The notes below the pieces were generated by a model, which made no database searches, was not told where the DNA came from, and saw only the letters and a program-made list of their open reading frames with translations. Made by a program: the position numbers and the translations under genes. This document shows, one piece after another, positions 18,362-27,800 of a stretch of DNA of 64,000 nt. The DNA is from JAFAGX01 sp035622175 (GTDB lineage Bacteria > Acidobacteriota > Terriglobia > Terriglobales > Acidobacteriaceae), in contig DASPVV010000235.1 in the NCBI GenBank assembly GCA_035622175.1, positions 1 to 64,000 of the forward strand. Direction: 5' to 3'. How positions within the stretch are numbered: the first letter of the stretch is position 1; every line of letters begins with the position of its first letter.

Positions 18362-19563
18362 CGGCGCATCTCGATACTCGCGCCATCACGGCACCTCCGG
18401 CGGCGCGGAACATCCAGACCCGCTCGCTCATCGTCGGGGTTGTTTTTTCAGGTATTGCCGTCGTGGGCTGGTTTCTGCGTCCCGACGAGTTCTTCCGTGG
18501 CTATCTGTTGGCATTCATGGCATGGCTCGGGGTGACGCTCGGGTCGATGGCAATTCTCATGATTCGTCACCTCACCGGCGGTGGCTGGGGAATGGTGATT
18601 CGCCGAGTCTTGGGTGCGGCCATGCGCTCGATCCCCCTCATGACCATTCTGTTTGTTCCCATTCTGTTTGGCCTTCCGCGGTTGTATCCCTGGGCTCGCA
18701 GTCTCGACGCTATCCCGGATCCGCACCTGCGGCAGCACCTCGAGGAGCTCACGAAGTCCTATCTGTCGACCCATGGCGTCATCCTTCGGGCGGTGATTTA
18801 TTTCGCGATCTGGAACCTTTTGTCGTTCCTCCTGACGCGGTGGTCGCGGGAGCAAGACCGGCCGAACCCGCGAGATAACAGCTCGCGATTCCGCGCCGTG
18901 AGTGGGCCGGGGTTGATCCTCTACGCGTTCACCATTTCCTTCGCCGCCATTGACTGGGTCATGTCGATCGACCCCAGCTGGATTTCGACGATCTACGGCT
19001 TGATCTTGCTGATCGGGGAGTTGCTCTCCGGCATGTGCTTTGCCGTGGTGGTCGAACGCATTCTGGTGAAGTACCAACCTATGGCGGAGTGGCTGAAGGC
19101 CGACTACGTGCACGATCACGGCAACTGGATGCTGACGTTCATCATGGTCTGGGCCTATTTCTGCTTCTCTCAGCTGCTCATCATCTGGGCGGGGAACTTA
19201 CCGGATGAGATCACCTGGTACTTCCGGCGTTTTCATGGCGGCTGGTCCGCCGTCGGCATCGCCCTGATTTTCTTCCATTTCGTCGTGCCCTTTGTGATTC
19301 TGCTCTCACGTTCCTTCAAGCGCGATATCAAGAAACTGGTCTGGCTGGCGGTCTGGCTTCTCTTGATGCGTTGGGTGGATCTAGTCTGGATCATCGAGCC
19401 GAACTTCTCCCCAACCCTGACCTTGAACTGGGCCGAGATCATCGTACCCGTCGCGATGGGTGGCTGGTGGATGTGGTTTTATTTTCGCAACCTGACTGCG
19501 ATGCCACTGCTGCCGATGTATGACCCCGAAGCGCGCGAGGTTTTGGAGCCGGCGCATGAATAA
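18358..19563 (+). CDS. actF: Alternative complex III subunit F, second NrfD-like membrane subunit
   Basis: 401 residues with about ten membrane spans, paralogous in fold to ActC and lying next to it in the complex. Landmarks are FAAIDWVMSIDPSWISTIYG and DYVHDHGNWMLTF. It probably supports proton movement or a second quinone site. Coupled to actE through an ATGA overlap; the next gene starts inside its last codons. Confidence 0.93.
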   Translation: MTAHLDTRAITAPPAARNIQTRSLIVGVVFSGIAVVGWFLRPDEFFRGYLLAFMAWLGVTLGSMAILMIRHLTGGGWGMVIRRVLGAAMRSIPLMTILFVPILFGLPRLYPWARSLDAIPDPHLRQHLEELTKSYLSTHGVILRAVIYFAIWNLLSFLLTRWSREQDRPNPRDNSSRFRAVSGPGLILYAFTISFAAIDWVMSIDPSWISTIYGLILLIGELLSGMCFAVVVERILVKYQPMAEWLKADYVHDHGNWMLTFIMVWAYFCFSQLLIIWAGNLPDEITWYFRRFHGGWSAVGIALIFFHFVVPFVILLSRSFKRDIKKLVWLAVWLLLMRWVDLVWIIEPNFSPTLTLNWAEIIVPVAMGGWWMWFYFRNLTAMPLLPMYDPEAREVLEPAHE

Positions 19564-20095
19564 AGAGAGAAAACCTTCGCAGACCGGCCCAGACTTGGAG
19601 TTCGAATACCGGGATTTGCGTCCGCGCGCCGTGTACGCCTTTCTCATCGGCTTGGCAGTGATGAGCATCCTGGTTTTTTTTGTGGTCTGGGGATTCTACG
19701 ACGTTATCGATGCCTATCAAAGGCGCCACCAACCCCCGCAGAATCCTCTGGTCACCCCGGAAACAGATACGCGGCGAGTCCTGCCCGAAGTCATCGACAA
19801 GTTCCCGCAGCCGCGTTTAGAGAGAAACGAACGTCTGGAGATCAACGACTTTCGCCTGCGGGAAGAGCAGAGTTTATATAGTTATGGCTGGGTCGATCAG
19901 CAAGCCGGGATTGTCCGCATTCCCATCGACCGGGCCATGGAGTTGATCGCCCAGCGGGGCTTGTCGACGACCCCGAAGGTAGGTACGAACCCGCCCTCCG
20001 AGGTGAATGTGGTGAACCAGGCGGCGCGACGCTCCGACGTAAGCAATCTGCCGGCGACCGGCCAGCCGCCCGCGGAAGAGGTCAAGAAGCCATGA
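19556..20095 (+). CDS. Uncharacterised single-span membrane protein of the act-cox operon
   Basis: 179 residues. After ~30 polar residues comes one strong membrane span (YAFLIGLAVMSILVFFVVWG), then a periplasmic domain with PQPRLERNERLEIND and SYGWVDQQAGIVRIPID followed by a helix RAMELIAQRGL. The ATG at 19556 lies inside the last codons of actF (8-base overlap), so it is translated with the operon. The gene sits where an assembly factor or extra subunit of the complex III-oxidase supercomplex would be expected. The Pro- and Ala-rich tail is low complexity. I do not know a named family for it. Confidence 0.8.
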   Translation: MNKERKPSQTGPDLEFEYRDLRPRAVYAFLIGLAVMSILVFFVVWGFYDVIDAYQRRHQPPQNPLVTPETDTRRVLPEVIDKFPQPRLERNERLEINDFRLREEQSLYSYGWVDQQAGIVRIPIDRAMELIAQRGLSTTPKVGTNPPSEVNVVNQAARRSDVSNLPATGQPPAEEVKKP

Positions 20096-21018
20096 GCAGC
20101 GGCCTATTACAGGGCGGCATTCTTCCCGGCTTGGCAAAAAATCCGGCGCAACCCTCCCCCAAGGCCGTGGCCGCTCTGTTGCTCTGGATGTTGCTTGCAG
20201 GGACGGCAGCCCGGGGCCAGGGCATGACCCCAGGCATGGTGTCGCCTCCGGCAAATCTTCGTCCGCCGGGATTGAAGCACGTGGGCATCGAGCAGCATTT
20301 GAACCAGCAGATTCCGCCCAGTCTTTCATTTCAGGATGAGGCCGGTCGACCCGTCAAGCTGGCGGACTACTTCGGCCGCAAACCGCTCATTTTGAACCTG
20401 GTCTATTACCGGTGTCCGATGTTGTGCGGGGAGGTTTTGAGCGGTCTTGTGAGTGCGTTGCGCATCCTGAAGTTCGACGTCGGAGGGGAGTTTGATGTTC
20501 TCACCGTAAGCTTCGATCCCAACGATACGCCGGCCATGGCGGCGGCCAAGAAAGCGGAATTGTTGAAACGCTATGGGCGGCCGGGCGCGGCTGAGGGCTG
20601 GCATTTCCTCACCGGAACTCAGGCCGCGATCGACGGGTTGACGCAATCCGCCGGTTTTGAGTACGAATACGACCCGAGAATCCAGCAATTCGCCCATGCC
20701 ACGGCGATCCTGATTCTGACTCCGCAAGGGCGGATCGCGCAGTACTACTACGGGATCGAGTTTCCGCCCCGGGACTTGCGCTTGGGATTGGTCCAGGCGT
20801 CGGAGAACAAGATTGGCAGCGTCGCCGACCAAGTCTTGCTCTATTGCTATCACTACGACCCGGACCAGGGGAAATACGGAGCCATCATCACCCGGGTTTT
20901 GCAGCTCGCGGCAGCCGCCACCATCGTAGTACTGGGAACATTCTTGATCGCGATGTTCCGCCTGGGCTCGGTGACAGAACACCGGCACAAACAAGCGACC
21001 TCGAGAGACTATGTTTAG
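20092..21018 (+). CDS. SCO1/SenC-family copper chaperone
   Basis: 308 residues, thioredoxin fold. Copper ligands are CPMLC (a CxxxC pair) and the distant His in FAHATAILIL, as in SCO1. An N-terminal signal or anchor (about 25-44) exports the domain, and a second hydrophobic span near the C-terminus (about 264-288) anchors it, unlike the shortest family members. It delivers copper to the CuA centre of CoxB, whose gene it overlaps by 8 bases. It also overlaps the upstream gene by four bases. Confidence 0.92.
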   Translation: MSSGLLQGGILPGLAKNPAQPSPKAVAALLLWMLLAGTAARGQGMTPGMVSPPANLRPPGLKHVGIEQHLNQQIPPSLSFQDEAGRPVKLADYFGRKPLILNLVYYRCPMLCGEVLSGLVSALRILKFDVGGEFDVLTVSFDPNDTPAMAAAKKAELLKRYGRPGAAEGWHFLTGTQAAIDGLTQSAGFEYEYDPRIQQFAHATAILILTPQGRIAQYYYGIEFPPRDLRLGLVQASENKIGSVADQVLLYCYHYDPDQGKYGAIITRVLQLAAAATIVVLGTFLIAMFRLGSVTEHRHKQATSRDYV

Positions 21019-21982
21019 CGATTTCCCACTTTGGCCGGTACCGGCATCCTCGGGAGCGGGGAATGTCGATGCACTCTTCATTTTCCTGCTGCTGCTCGGA
21101 GGGTTCGTCTCCCTGGCGATTTTCGTCATGATTGTGATGTTCGCGGTGAAATTTCGCAACCGTCCAGGACATCAGGCGGAGCAGATCGAAGGTTCCGTCC
21201 CACTCGAGGTGACCTGGTCTGTCGTACCCCTCGCCATCTTCATGGTCATCTTTGTCTGGGGCGCAATCCTTTACTTTCGGGAACGTACGCCACCCCGCGA
21301 GGCGGATGCGGTCTATGTGGTCGCCAAACAGTGGATGTGGAAGCTCGAGCACGAGCAGGGCCAGAAGGAGATTAATGAATTGCACGTGCCGGTCGGCCGT
21401 GACATAAAGCTGATCATGACCTCCCAGGATGTCATTCACAGCTTTTATGTTCCTGCATTTCGCATTAAGCAGGACGTGCTTCCCGGTCGCTATACCACGG
21501 CTTGGTTCCACGCTACCCGACCCGGCGTGTATCACCTGTTTTGCGCCGAATACTGCGGAACGTCGCACTCTGGCATGATCGGGCAGGTGGTCGTGCTCGA
21601 GCCGGCGCAGTACCAGGCTTGGCTCTCGGGCGGCATTACCTTCGGATCTCTGGCGGCCAATGGCGAAAGTCTTTTCCAGCAACTGGGGTGTCCCACTTGC
21701 CACCGTTTTGACATCCAGGGTCGGGGGCCGAATCTGGCGGGAATTTTCGGCAAGCCGGTGCAGCTCGAGGACGGCCGGACCGTTCTGGCCGATGAAAACT
21801 ATATTCGGGAGTCCATTCTGAGTCCCAACGCAAAGATCGTAAGCGGCTTCAAGCCCATCATGCCGACATTTCAAGGGCTGGTCGACGAAGACCAAGTGAC
21901 CGCTCTCGTCGCCTACATCAAGTCGCTGAGCCGTCCGCCCTCCGGGGCAGCGGGCCCAGCTAAGCCGGCCCCCGGAACGTAA
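21011..21982 (+). CDS. coxB: Cytochrome c oxidase subunit II with fused cytochrome c domain (caa3 type)
   Basis: 323 residues. Two N-terminal membrane spans, then the cupredoxin domain with the CuA motif CAEYCGTSHSGM (about 178-189), then a C-terminal cytochrome c domain with haem site CPTCH (about 227-231) and a Met ligand region (KPIMPTF). The fused haem makes this a caa3-type enzyme that can accept electrons directly from the alternative complex III. The start overlaps sco by 8 bases. A Pro/Ala-rich tail ends the protein. Confidence 0.95.
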   Translation: MFSDFPLWPVPASSGAGNVDALFIFLLLLGGFVSLAIFVMIVMFAVKFRNRPGHQAEQIEGSVPLEVTWSVVPLAIFMVIFVWGAILYFRERTPPREADAVYVVAKQWMWKLEHEQGQKEINELHVPVGRDIKLIMTSQDVIHSFYVPAFRIKQDVLPGRYTTAWFHATRPGVYHLFCAEYCGTSHSGMIGQVVVLEPAQYQAWLSGGITFGSLAANGESLFQQLGCPTCHRFDIQGRGPNLAGIFGKPVQLEDGRTVLADENYIRESILSPNAKIVSGFKPIMPTFQGLVDEDQVTALVAYIKSLSRPPSGAAGPAKPAPGT

Positions 21983-22005
21983 AGGCAAGAGGTGGAAGAA
22001 CAGTT

Positions 22006-23640
22006 ATGGCAACCACAGCAATTCCCGTTGAACGCGAGCACTACCTCAATACCGATTACGGCATACGTTCGTGGCTGTTGGCCACCGACCACAAGCGCAT
22101 CGCCTTGCTGTATCTGGTCACGATCACTCTGTTTTTCTTTATTGGCGGCTTCTTTGCCTTGCTGATCCGCTTGGAGCTCCTCACACCCGCGGGGGATCTG
22201 GTGCTGGCCGATACCTACAATAAGCTCTTCACCATGCACGGCCAGGTGATGATCTTCTTTTTCCTGATCCCATCGATTCCGGCGGTGTTGGGAAATTTTC
22301 TCGTGCCCATGATGGTGGGCGCGAAAGACCTTGCTTTTCCCCGCATTAATCTTCTGAGCTGGTATTTGCTGGTCGGGGCCGGCGTGCTGATGCTGCACTG
22401 TATCATCACCGGCGGCGTGGATTCGGGGTGGACCTTTTATACCCCGTTTAGCACGGCATTCAGCAACACCAAGGTGATCGAAGCGGGCTTGGCCATTTTC
22501 ATCGCCGGATTCTCCTCCATTCTCACCGGCCTGAATTTTGTGGTCACCATCCACCGCATGCGCGCCCCCGGCTTGACCTGGTCGCGCCTTCCGCTGTTTA
22601 TCTGGGCGCATTACGCCACCAGCATCATCCAGCTGCTGGGTACGCCGGTCCTGGCGATCACCTTATTGCTCGTGGTGTTCGAGCGCGCCTTCCATCTGGG
22701 GATCTTCGATCCGACGCGGGGCGGCGATCCACTGCTGTTTCAGCATCTTTTTTGGTTCTATTCCCATCCTGCCGTCTACATCATGATTCTGCCCGCGATG
22801 GGGGTGGTCGCGGAGATTATCCCGTGTTTCTCGCGCAAGCGGATCTTTGGGTATAGCGCGGTTGCCATGTCGAGCATCGCCATTGCCGTGTTTGGCTTCT
22901 TGGTCTGGGCCCACCACATGTTCGTGGCAGGAATTTCCCTGTACTCGGCCATGATTTTTTCGATTCTGAGTTATCTGGTGGCAGTTCCCTCCGCAATCAA
23001 GGTCTTCAATTGGACCGCCACCATGTACAAAGGCTCGATCCACTTCGAGACTCCCATGCTCTACGCCATGGGTTTTATCGGGTTGTTCACCGTGGGCGGG
23101 CTGACGGGATTATTCTTGGCCGCCTTGGGGATCGATGTGCATGTGACCGATACCTACTTCGTGATCGCCCACTTCCACTACATCATGGTCGGGGGAGCAG
23201 TGATGGGCTATCTCGGGGGCTTGCATTTCTGGTGGCCGAAGATTTCCGGACGGTTGTATCCCGAGTGGCTGGGCAAGTTTGCCGCGCTGACCGTGTTTCT
23301 CGGTTTCAACCTTACCTTCTTCCCCCAGTTCATCCTGGGTTATCTGGGCATGCCGCGGCGCTACTGGGAGTATCCTGCGGAATTCCAGGTCTTAAACGTA
23401 CTCTCGACCGCCGGTTCTACCATCTTGGCGGTGGGATATGTCTTGCCGATGATTTACTTCTTGTGGTCCATGCGCTACGGCAAGATTGCCGATGGCAATC
23501 CCTGGGGCGCCGCCGGACTCGAATGGAAGACTACCTCTCCCCCGCCCACCGACAACTTTCGAGAGATTCCGGAGGTTAGTTGGGAAGCCTACAACTACGA
23601 CGAAATTCCCTCGCCCGCGGAGGTGCCGGTTGGCCGATAG
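22006..23640 (+). CDS. coxA: Cytochrome c oxidase subunit I, A2-type haem-copper oxidase
   Basis: 544 residues with about twelve spans. Haem and CuB ligands are visible: TMHGQVM (low-spin haem His), the YSHPAVYIMILPAMG segment with the CuB His and cross-linked Tyr, WAHHMFVAG (two CuB His) and HFHYIMVGGAV (haem ligands). In place of the Glu of A1 oxidases the sequence has Tyr-Ser before HPAVY, the hallmark of the A2 subfamily known from Thermus and Rhodothermus caa3 enzymes. It reduces oxygen to water and pumps protons. An ATG at 22006 follows a weak aagagg site. Confidence 0.96.
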   Translation: MATTAIPVEREHYLNTDYGIRSWLLATDHKRIALLYLVTITLFFFIGGFFALLIRLELLTPAGDLVLADTYNKLFTMHGQVMIFFFLIPSIPAVLGNFLVPMMVGAKDLAFPRINLLSWYLLVGAGVLMLHCIITGGVDSGWTFYTPFSTAFSNTKVIEAGLAIFIAGFSSILTGLNFVVTIHRMRAPGLTWSRLPLFIWAHYATSIIQLLGTPVLAITLLLVVFERAFHLGIFDPTRGGDPLLFQHLFWFYSHPAVYIMILPAMGVVAEIIPCFSRKRIFGYSAVAMSSIAIAVFGFLVWAHHMFVAGISLYSAMIFSILSYLVAVPSAIKVFNWTATMYKGSIHFETPMLYAMGFIGLFTVGGLTGLFLAALGIDVHVTDTYFVIAHFHYIMVGGAVMGYLGGLHFWWPKISGRLYPEWLGKFAALTVFLGFNLTFFPQFILGYLGMPRRYWEYPAEFQVLNVLSTAGSTILAVGYVLPMIYFLWSMRYGKIADGNPWGAAGLEWKTTSPPPTDNFREIPEVSWEAYNYDEIPSPAEVPVGR

Positions 23641-24331
23641 CCCCCCACTCGCAGTCGAGCACGACGAAGGACTCCACCATCAGTTCGTCGATCGCGAGCA
23701 GCAACGCAACGCCGCATCGCTCGGCATGTGGCTGTTCCTGGGCACGGAAGTCATGTTTTTCGGCGGCATGTTTTGTGCCTACCTCATCTACCGCTACTGG
23801 TACTACAAGGAATTCGCCGCCGGAAGTCGCAGCTTGGATATCTGGCTGGGTACGACCAACACCGCCGTGCTGATTTGCAGCAGTTTAACGGTGGCGCTCG
23901 GGGTTCGTGCCGCGCAGATGGGCAAGCGCAAATTGTTGGTTCTGCTTCTGCTTTTGACCCTGGTTTTCGGTCTGGGCTTCCTCGGCATCAAAGGCGTCGA
24001 GTGGTACGACAAGTACGTTGAACATCACATTCCCGGCGCGTCGTTCAGCGCCCAAGATCTGATCGAGCAATATCCTCAACTGCACATCGATCCGGCGCCA
24101 ACCCAAATCTATTTTTCCCTGTACTTTGCGATGACCGGGCTGCACGCCTTGCACATGATCGTCGGCGTGGGCATCTTCTGTTTTCTCACCTATTACGCTT
24201 GGAGAGGACGCTATACGCCGCAATACCACACTCCGGTCGAGATCGGGGGGTTGTACTGGCACTTCGTCGATCTCATCTGGATTTATCTGTTTCCCTTGCT
24301 CTATCTGATCGACCGGAAACCATTGAAGTGA
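23630..24331 (+). CDS. coxC: Cytochrome c oxidase subunit III
   Basis: 233 residues with about five spans. Family motifs are LGMWLFLGTEVMFFGGMF and MTGLHALHMIVGVG, and the C-terminal GGLYWHFVDLIWIYLFPLLY. I chose a TTG start at 23630 because a GGAGGT ribosome binding site at 23619-23624 stands five bases before it, and the next ATG would delete most of the first span. This makes coxC overlap coxA by 11 bases. The open frame upstream (to 23486) is coxA sequence in another frame. Confidence 0.9.
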   Translation: MADSPPLAVEHDEGLHHQFVDREQQRNAASLGMWLFLGTEVMFFGGMFCAYLIYRYWYYKEFAAGSRSLDIWLGTTNTAVLICSSLTVALGVRAAQMGKRKLLVLLLLLTLVFGLGFLGIKGVEWYDKYVEHHIPGASFSAQDLIEQYPQLHIDPAPTQIYFSLYFAMTGLHALHMIVGVGIFCFLTYYAWRGRYTPQYHTPVEIGGLYWHFVDLIWIYLFPLLYLIDRKPLK

Positions 24332-24337
24332 GCTGCC

Positions 24338-24631
24338 ATGTCGGAACCTATTCTTTCCAGTAAGCTTTACGTCGGAATCTGGGCCGCCCTGATGTGTCTG
24401 ACCGTGATCACGGCAAGCGTAGCTTTTGTCGATTTGGGTCCGCTGAATACCGTGGTTGCGCTGGTCATTGCGACCTTCAAGGCTCTGCTGGTGGTTCTGT
24501 TCTTCATGCATGTGAAATACACCAGCGAAAAGCTGACCAAGATGGTCATCGTCTGCGCCCTGTTCTGGCTCTTGATCCTGCTCTTTCTTAGCCTGGCCGA
24601 CTACGGCACCCGTGCCATGACTCGTACCTGA
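24338..24631 (+). CDS. coxD: Cytochrome c oxidase subunit IV (prokaryotic type)
   Basis: 97 residues with three membrane spans, the small fourth subunit often found at the end of cox operons. The pattern VVALVIATFKALLVVLFFMH then KMVIVCALFWLLILLFLSL is typical. It starts six bases after coxC and is the last gene of the operon. Confidence 0.88.
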   Translation: MSEPILSSKLYVGIWAALMCLTVITASVAFVDLGPLNTVVALVIATFKALLVVLFFMHVKYTSEKLTKMVIVCALFWLLILLFLSLADYGTRAMTRT

Positions 24632-24720
24632 AGTTCGATCGGACGACTTTTCCCGGGAAGGCCCGGATCGGCGGGCCACGATAAGGCAGTGGGGTATGCG
24701 ATCGTGGTGCTTGGGTTGGA

Positions 24721-24726
24721 TATAAT
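24721..24726 (+). promoter_or_regulatory. Candidate -10 element upstream of the FAD/Fe-S dehydrogenase gene
   Basis: A perfect TATAAT 90 bases before the GTG start. No good -35 box is present at the usual spacing. It separates the dehydrogenase gene from the cox operon. Confidence 0.3.
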
Positions 24727-24815
24727 TTGGAGGCGAAAAGCTCTCCGAACCGTGGCCAGGATGGCACACTCTGATTCACGCACCACCCTGAACAAAAACG
24801 TGTCGAGCAGGCCCA

Positions 24816-27800
24816 GTGACCAGCCAACCCGGATTTAGCCGAAACTTTGCCGACCTCGCCCGCGCCTCAAAATCCTGGGTTGTCGATGCGCCCGGGCTCG
24901 AGGCGGCCCTTCGCCGCCGGGTTCGGGGACCGGTCCGATTCGACCCGGGGAGCCGGGCCCTCTATGCCACCGACGGTTCGAATTATCGCCAGGTTCCCAT
25001 CGGGATTGTGCTTCCGCGTGATGCCGACGATGTCATCGCCTGTGTGGCGACCGCCCGCGAATTTGGCGCTCCCATTCTTTGTCGGGGTGGCGGGACCTCG
25101 CTGGCTGGACAGTCGACCAACGTCGCCCTGGTCCTTGACTTTTCAAAGTACATGGCGGCCATCCTGGAGATTGATTCGGGCAGGCGAATCGCGCGCGTCG
25201 AGCCGGGGGTGATTCTCGATCATCTCCGCGCCGCCGCCGAACGGCACCACCTGACCTACGGTCCCGACCCGGCGACCCACGATCACTGCACGCTCGGCGG
25301 CATGATTGGCAACAACTCCTGCGGCGTGCACTCGGTCATGGCGGGGAAAACCGACGAAAACATCGAAGAGCTGGAGATTTTGACCTATGACGGCCTGCGC
25401 ATGAGAGTAGGCCAAACGAGCGATGCCGCCTTTGAGGAGATCCTGCGTGAGGGCGGACGTCGCGCCCGGATTTATGCCGGCCTCAGAGCGCTCGGAGAAC
25501 GCTATGGCGATCAGGTGCGCAAGCGGTATCCGCAGATTCCCCGGCGCGTCTCCGGATACAATCTCAATTATCTCTTGCCGGAAAGCGGGTTTCATGTCGC
25601 CCGTGCCCTGGTAGGCTCCGAAGGTACCTGCGCCACCGTGCTCGAAGCCACCTGTCGGCTGGTCGAGAGCCCGCCCGCCCGTGTGCTGCTAGTCATTGCC
25701 TATCCCGACATTTATCAGTGCGCCGATTGCGTCCCCGAAATCATGGTCCACGGACCCATTGGCCTCGAAGGAATGGACCGTCTGTTGGTCGACTTCACGC
25801 GGCGCAAGGGCCGCAGTGCCAACGGGCTTGCGCTGCTTCCGGAGGGAGGCGGCTGGCTGCTCGCTGAATTCGGAGCCGACAGCCAGGCTGCCGCCGAATC
25901 CGAGGCGCGCAAGCTGATGGATTCGCTTTCTCGAAGTTCCCGCCCTCCCCGGATGCGCCTGTTCTTGGAGCCGGAGCAAGCAAGACAGATCTGGGAAGTG
26001 CGGGAGAACGCACTGGGTTCGACTTCGCATGTTCCCGGCGAGCCCTGGGGGTGGGAAGGCTGGGAGGATTCCGCCGTAGCCCCGGAAAAGCTGGGCCAGT
26101 ATCTCCGCGACCTTTCCAGGCTGATGGAGTCGTACGGCTATCGCAGCGCTCTGTACGGACATTTTGGCCATGCTTGTGTCCACATGCGAATCAACTTCGA
26201 TCTGGAGTCGAAGCCGGGGATCGCGCGCTACCGAAAGTTCGTGGAAGAAGCGGCCGACCTGGTGGTCGGTTACGGCGGGTCCCTCTCCGGAGAGCACGGC
26301 GACGGCCAGTCCCGCGCCGAACTGTTGCCCAAAATGTTTGGCGAGGAGCTGGTGGAGGCCTTTCGGGAATTCAAGGCGCTCTGGGATCCGGATTGGAAGA
26401 TGAATCCCGGCAAGCTGGTCGAGCCTTACCGGCTGGACGAGCACCTACGCCTAGGCCCGCAATACCATCCCTGGGCACCCGAGACTCACTTCCAGTTCCC
26501 CGAAGACCATGGCAGGCTGGCTGACGCCACGCTGCGCTGTGTCGGAGTCGGGAAGTGCCGACGCTACGAAGGCGGGGTGATGTGCCCGAGTTTTCGCGTC
26601 ACCCGCGAGGAACGGCATTCCACCCGCGGCCGGGCCCACTTGCTGTGGGAGATGACCCAGGGCAGTGTCATTGAGGACGGTTGGCGCGATCCCGACGTGA
26701 AGGCGTCGCTCGACCTTTGTCTCGCCTGTAAAGCATGCAAGAGCGAGTGTCCGGTGGGCGTCGACGTGGCGACCTATAAAGCAGAGTTCCTCTCCCACTA
26801 CTACCACCGGCGGGTGCGGCCGCGCAGCGCTTACGCCTTCGGAAACATTGATCGCTGGGCACGCCTGGCATCGAATGCGCCCGGCCTGGCGAACCTGGCA
26901 ACTCAACTGCCTTTCCTTCGGGACGTAACCAAGCAGATCTCCGGCATCGCCAGGGAGCGTTCAATTCCCCCCCTTGCGCCCCAGAGTTTTCAAGCTTGGT
27001 TCCGTCGCCGGCCAACGCGAAACCCAAACGGGATGCCCGTGGTCGTGTGGCCGGACACCTTCAACAATTATTTCTTGCCCGAGACGGCAAAGGCGGCCGT
27101 AGAAGTCCTTGAAGCGGCTGGATTTCGGGTGCGCCTGCCGGAGGTCGGTCTTTGCTGCGGACGGCCGCTCTACGACTGGGGCATGCTCGACCGCGCCAAA
27201 CGACTGTTGCGGACCATCCTCGATCGATGCGCGGAGGAAATCGAGCAGCAGATTCCCGTGGTCGTGCTCGAGCCAAGCTGTGCTGCGGTTTTTCGCGACG
27301 AATTGCGCAACCTGTTTCCCCACGATGTTCGCGCCCAATCCTTATCCGAGCGGACCTTCCTATGGAGCGAGTTCGTGGAAACCAGAGCGGAGCATTTCCC
27401 GTGGCCGAAACTTGTTCTGGATCGAGAGCGGAGGTCCGGCCAGTCCGCTTCCACCGACAATGCCGCCTCGGGTGAGAAACCGCGCGCCCTGGTGCATGGG
27501 CATTGCCATCACAAGTCAATCCAGAAGATGAGCGACGAAGAATCGGTGCTGCGAAGGATGGGGGTTGATTTCTACGCCCCGGCCCCAGGCTGTTGTGGCA
27601 TGGCTGGGTCCTTTGGCTTCGAAGATGAGAAGTATGCTCTCTCGCTTGCCGTAGGCGAGCTCGAACTGCTTCCCGCCGTGCGCCAGGCCGACCCTGCCTC
27701 CCTTATCATCGCCGATGGCTTCAGCTGCCGTGAGCAGATTGCACAAAGTACAGACCGGCGCGCCGTCCACTTGGCGGAAGTCATGCAGATGGCCCTCAAC

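Noticed and set aside
20888..21988. 366-residue minus-strand open frame
   Set aside because: Antisense to coxB with its CuA and haem motifs.
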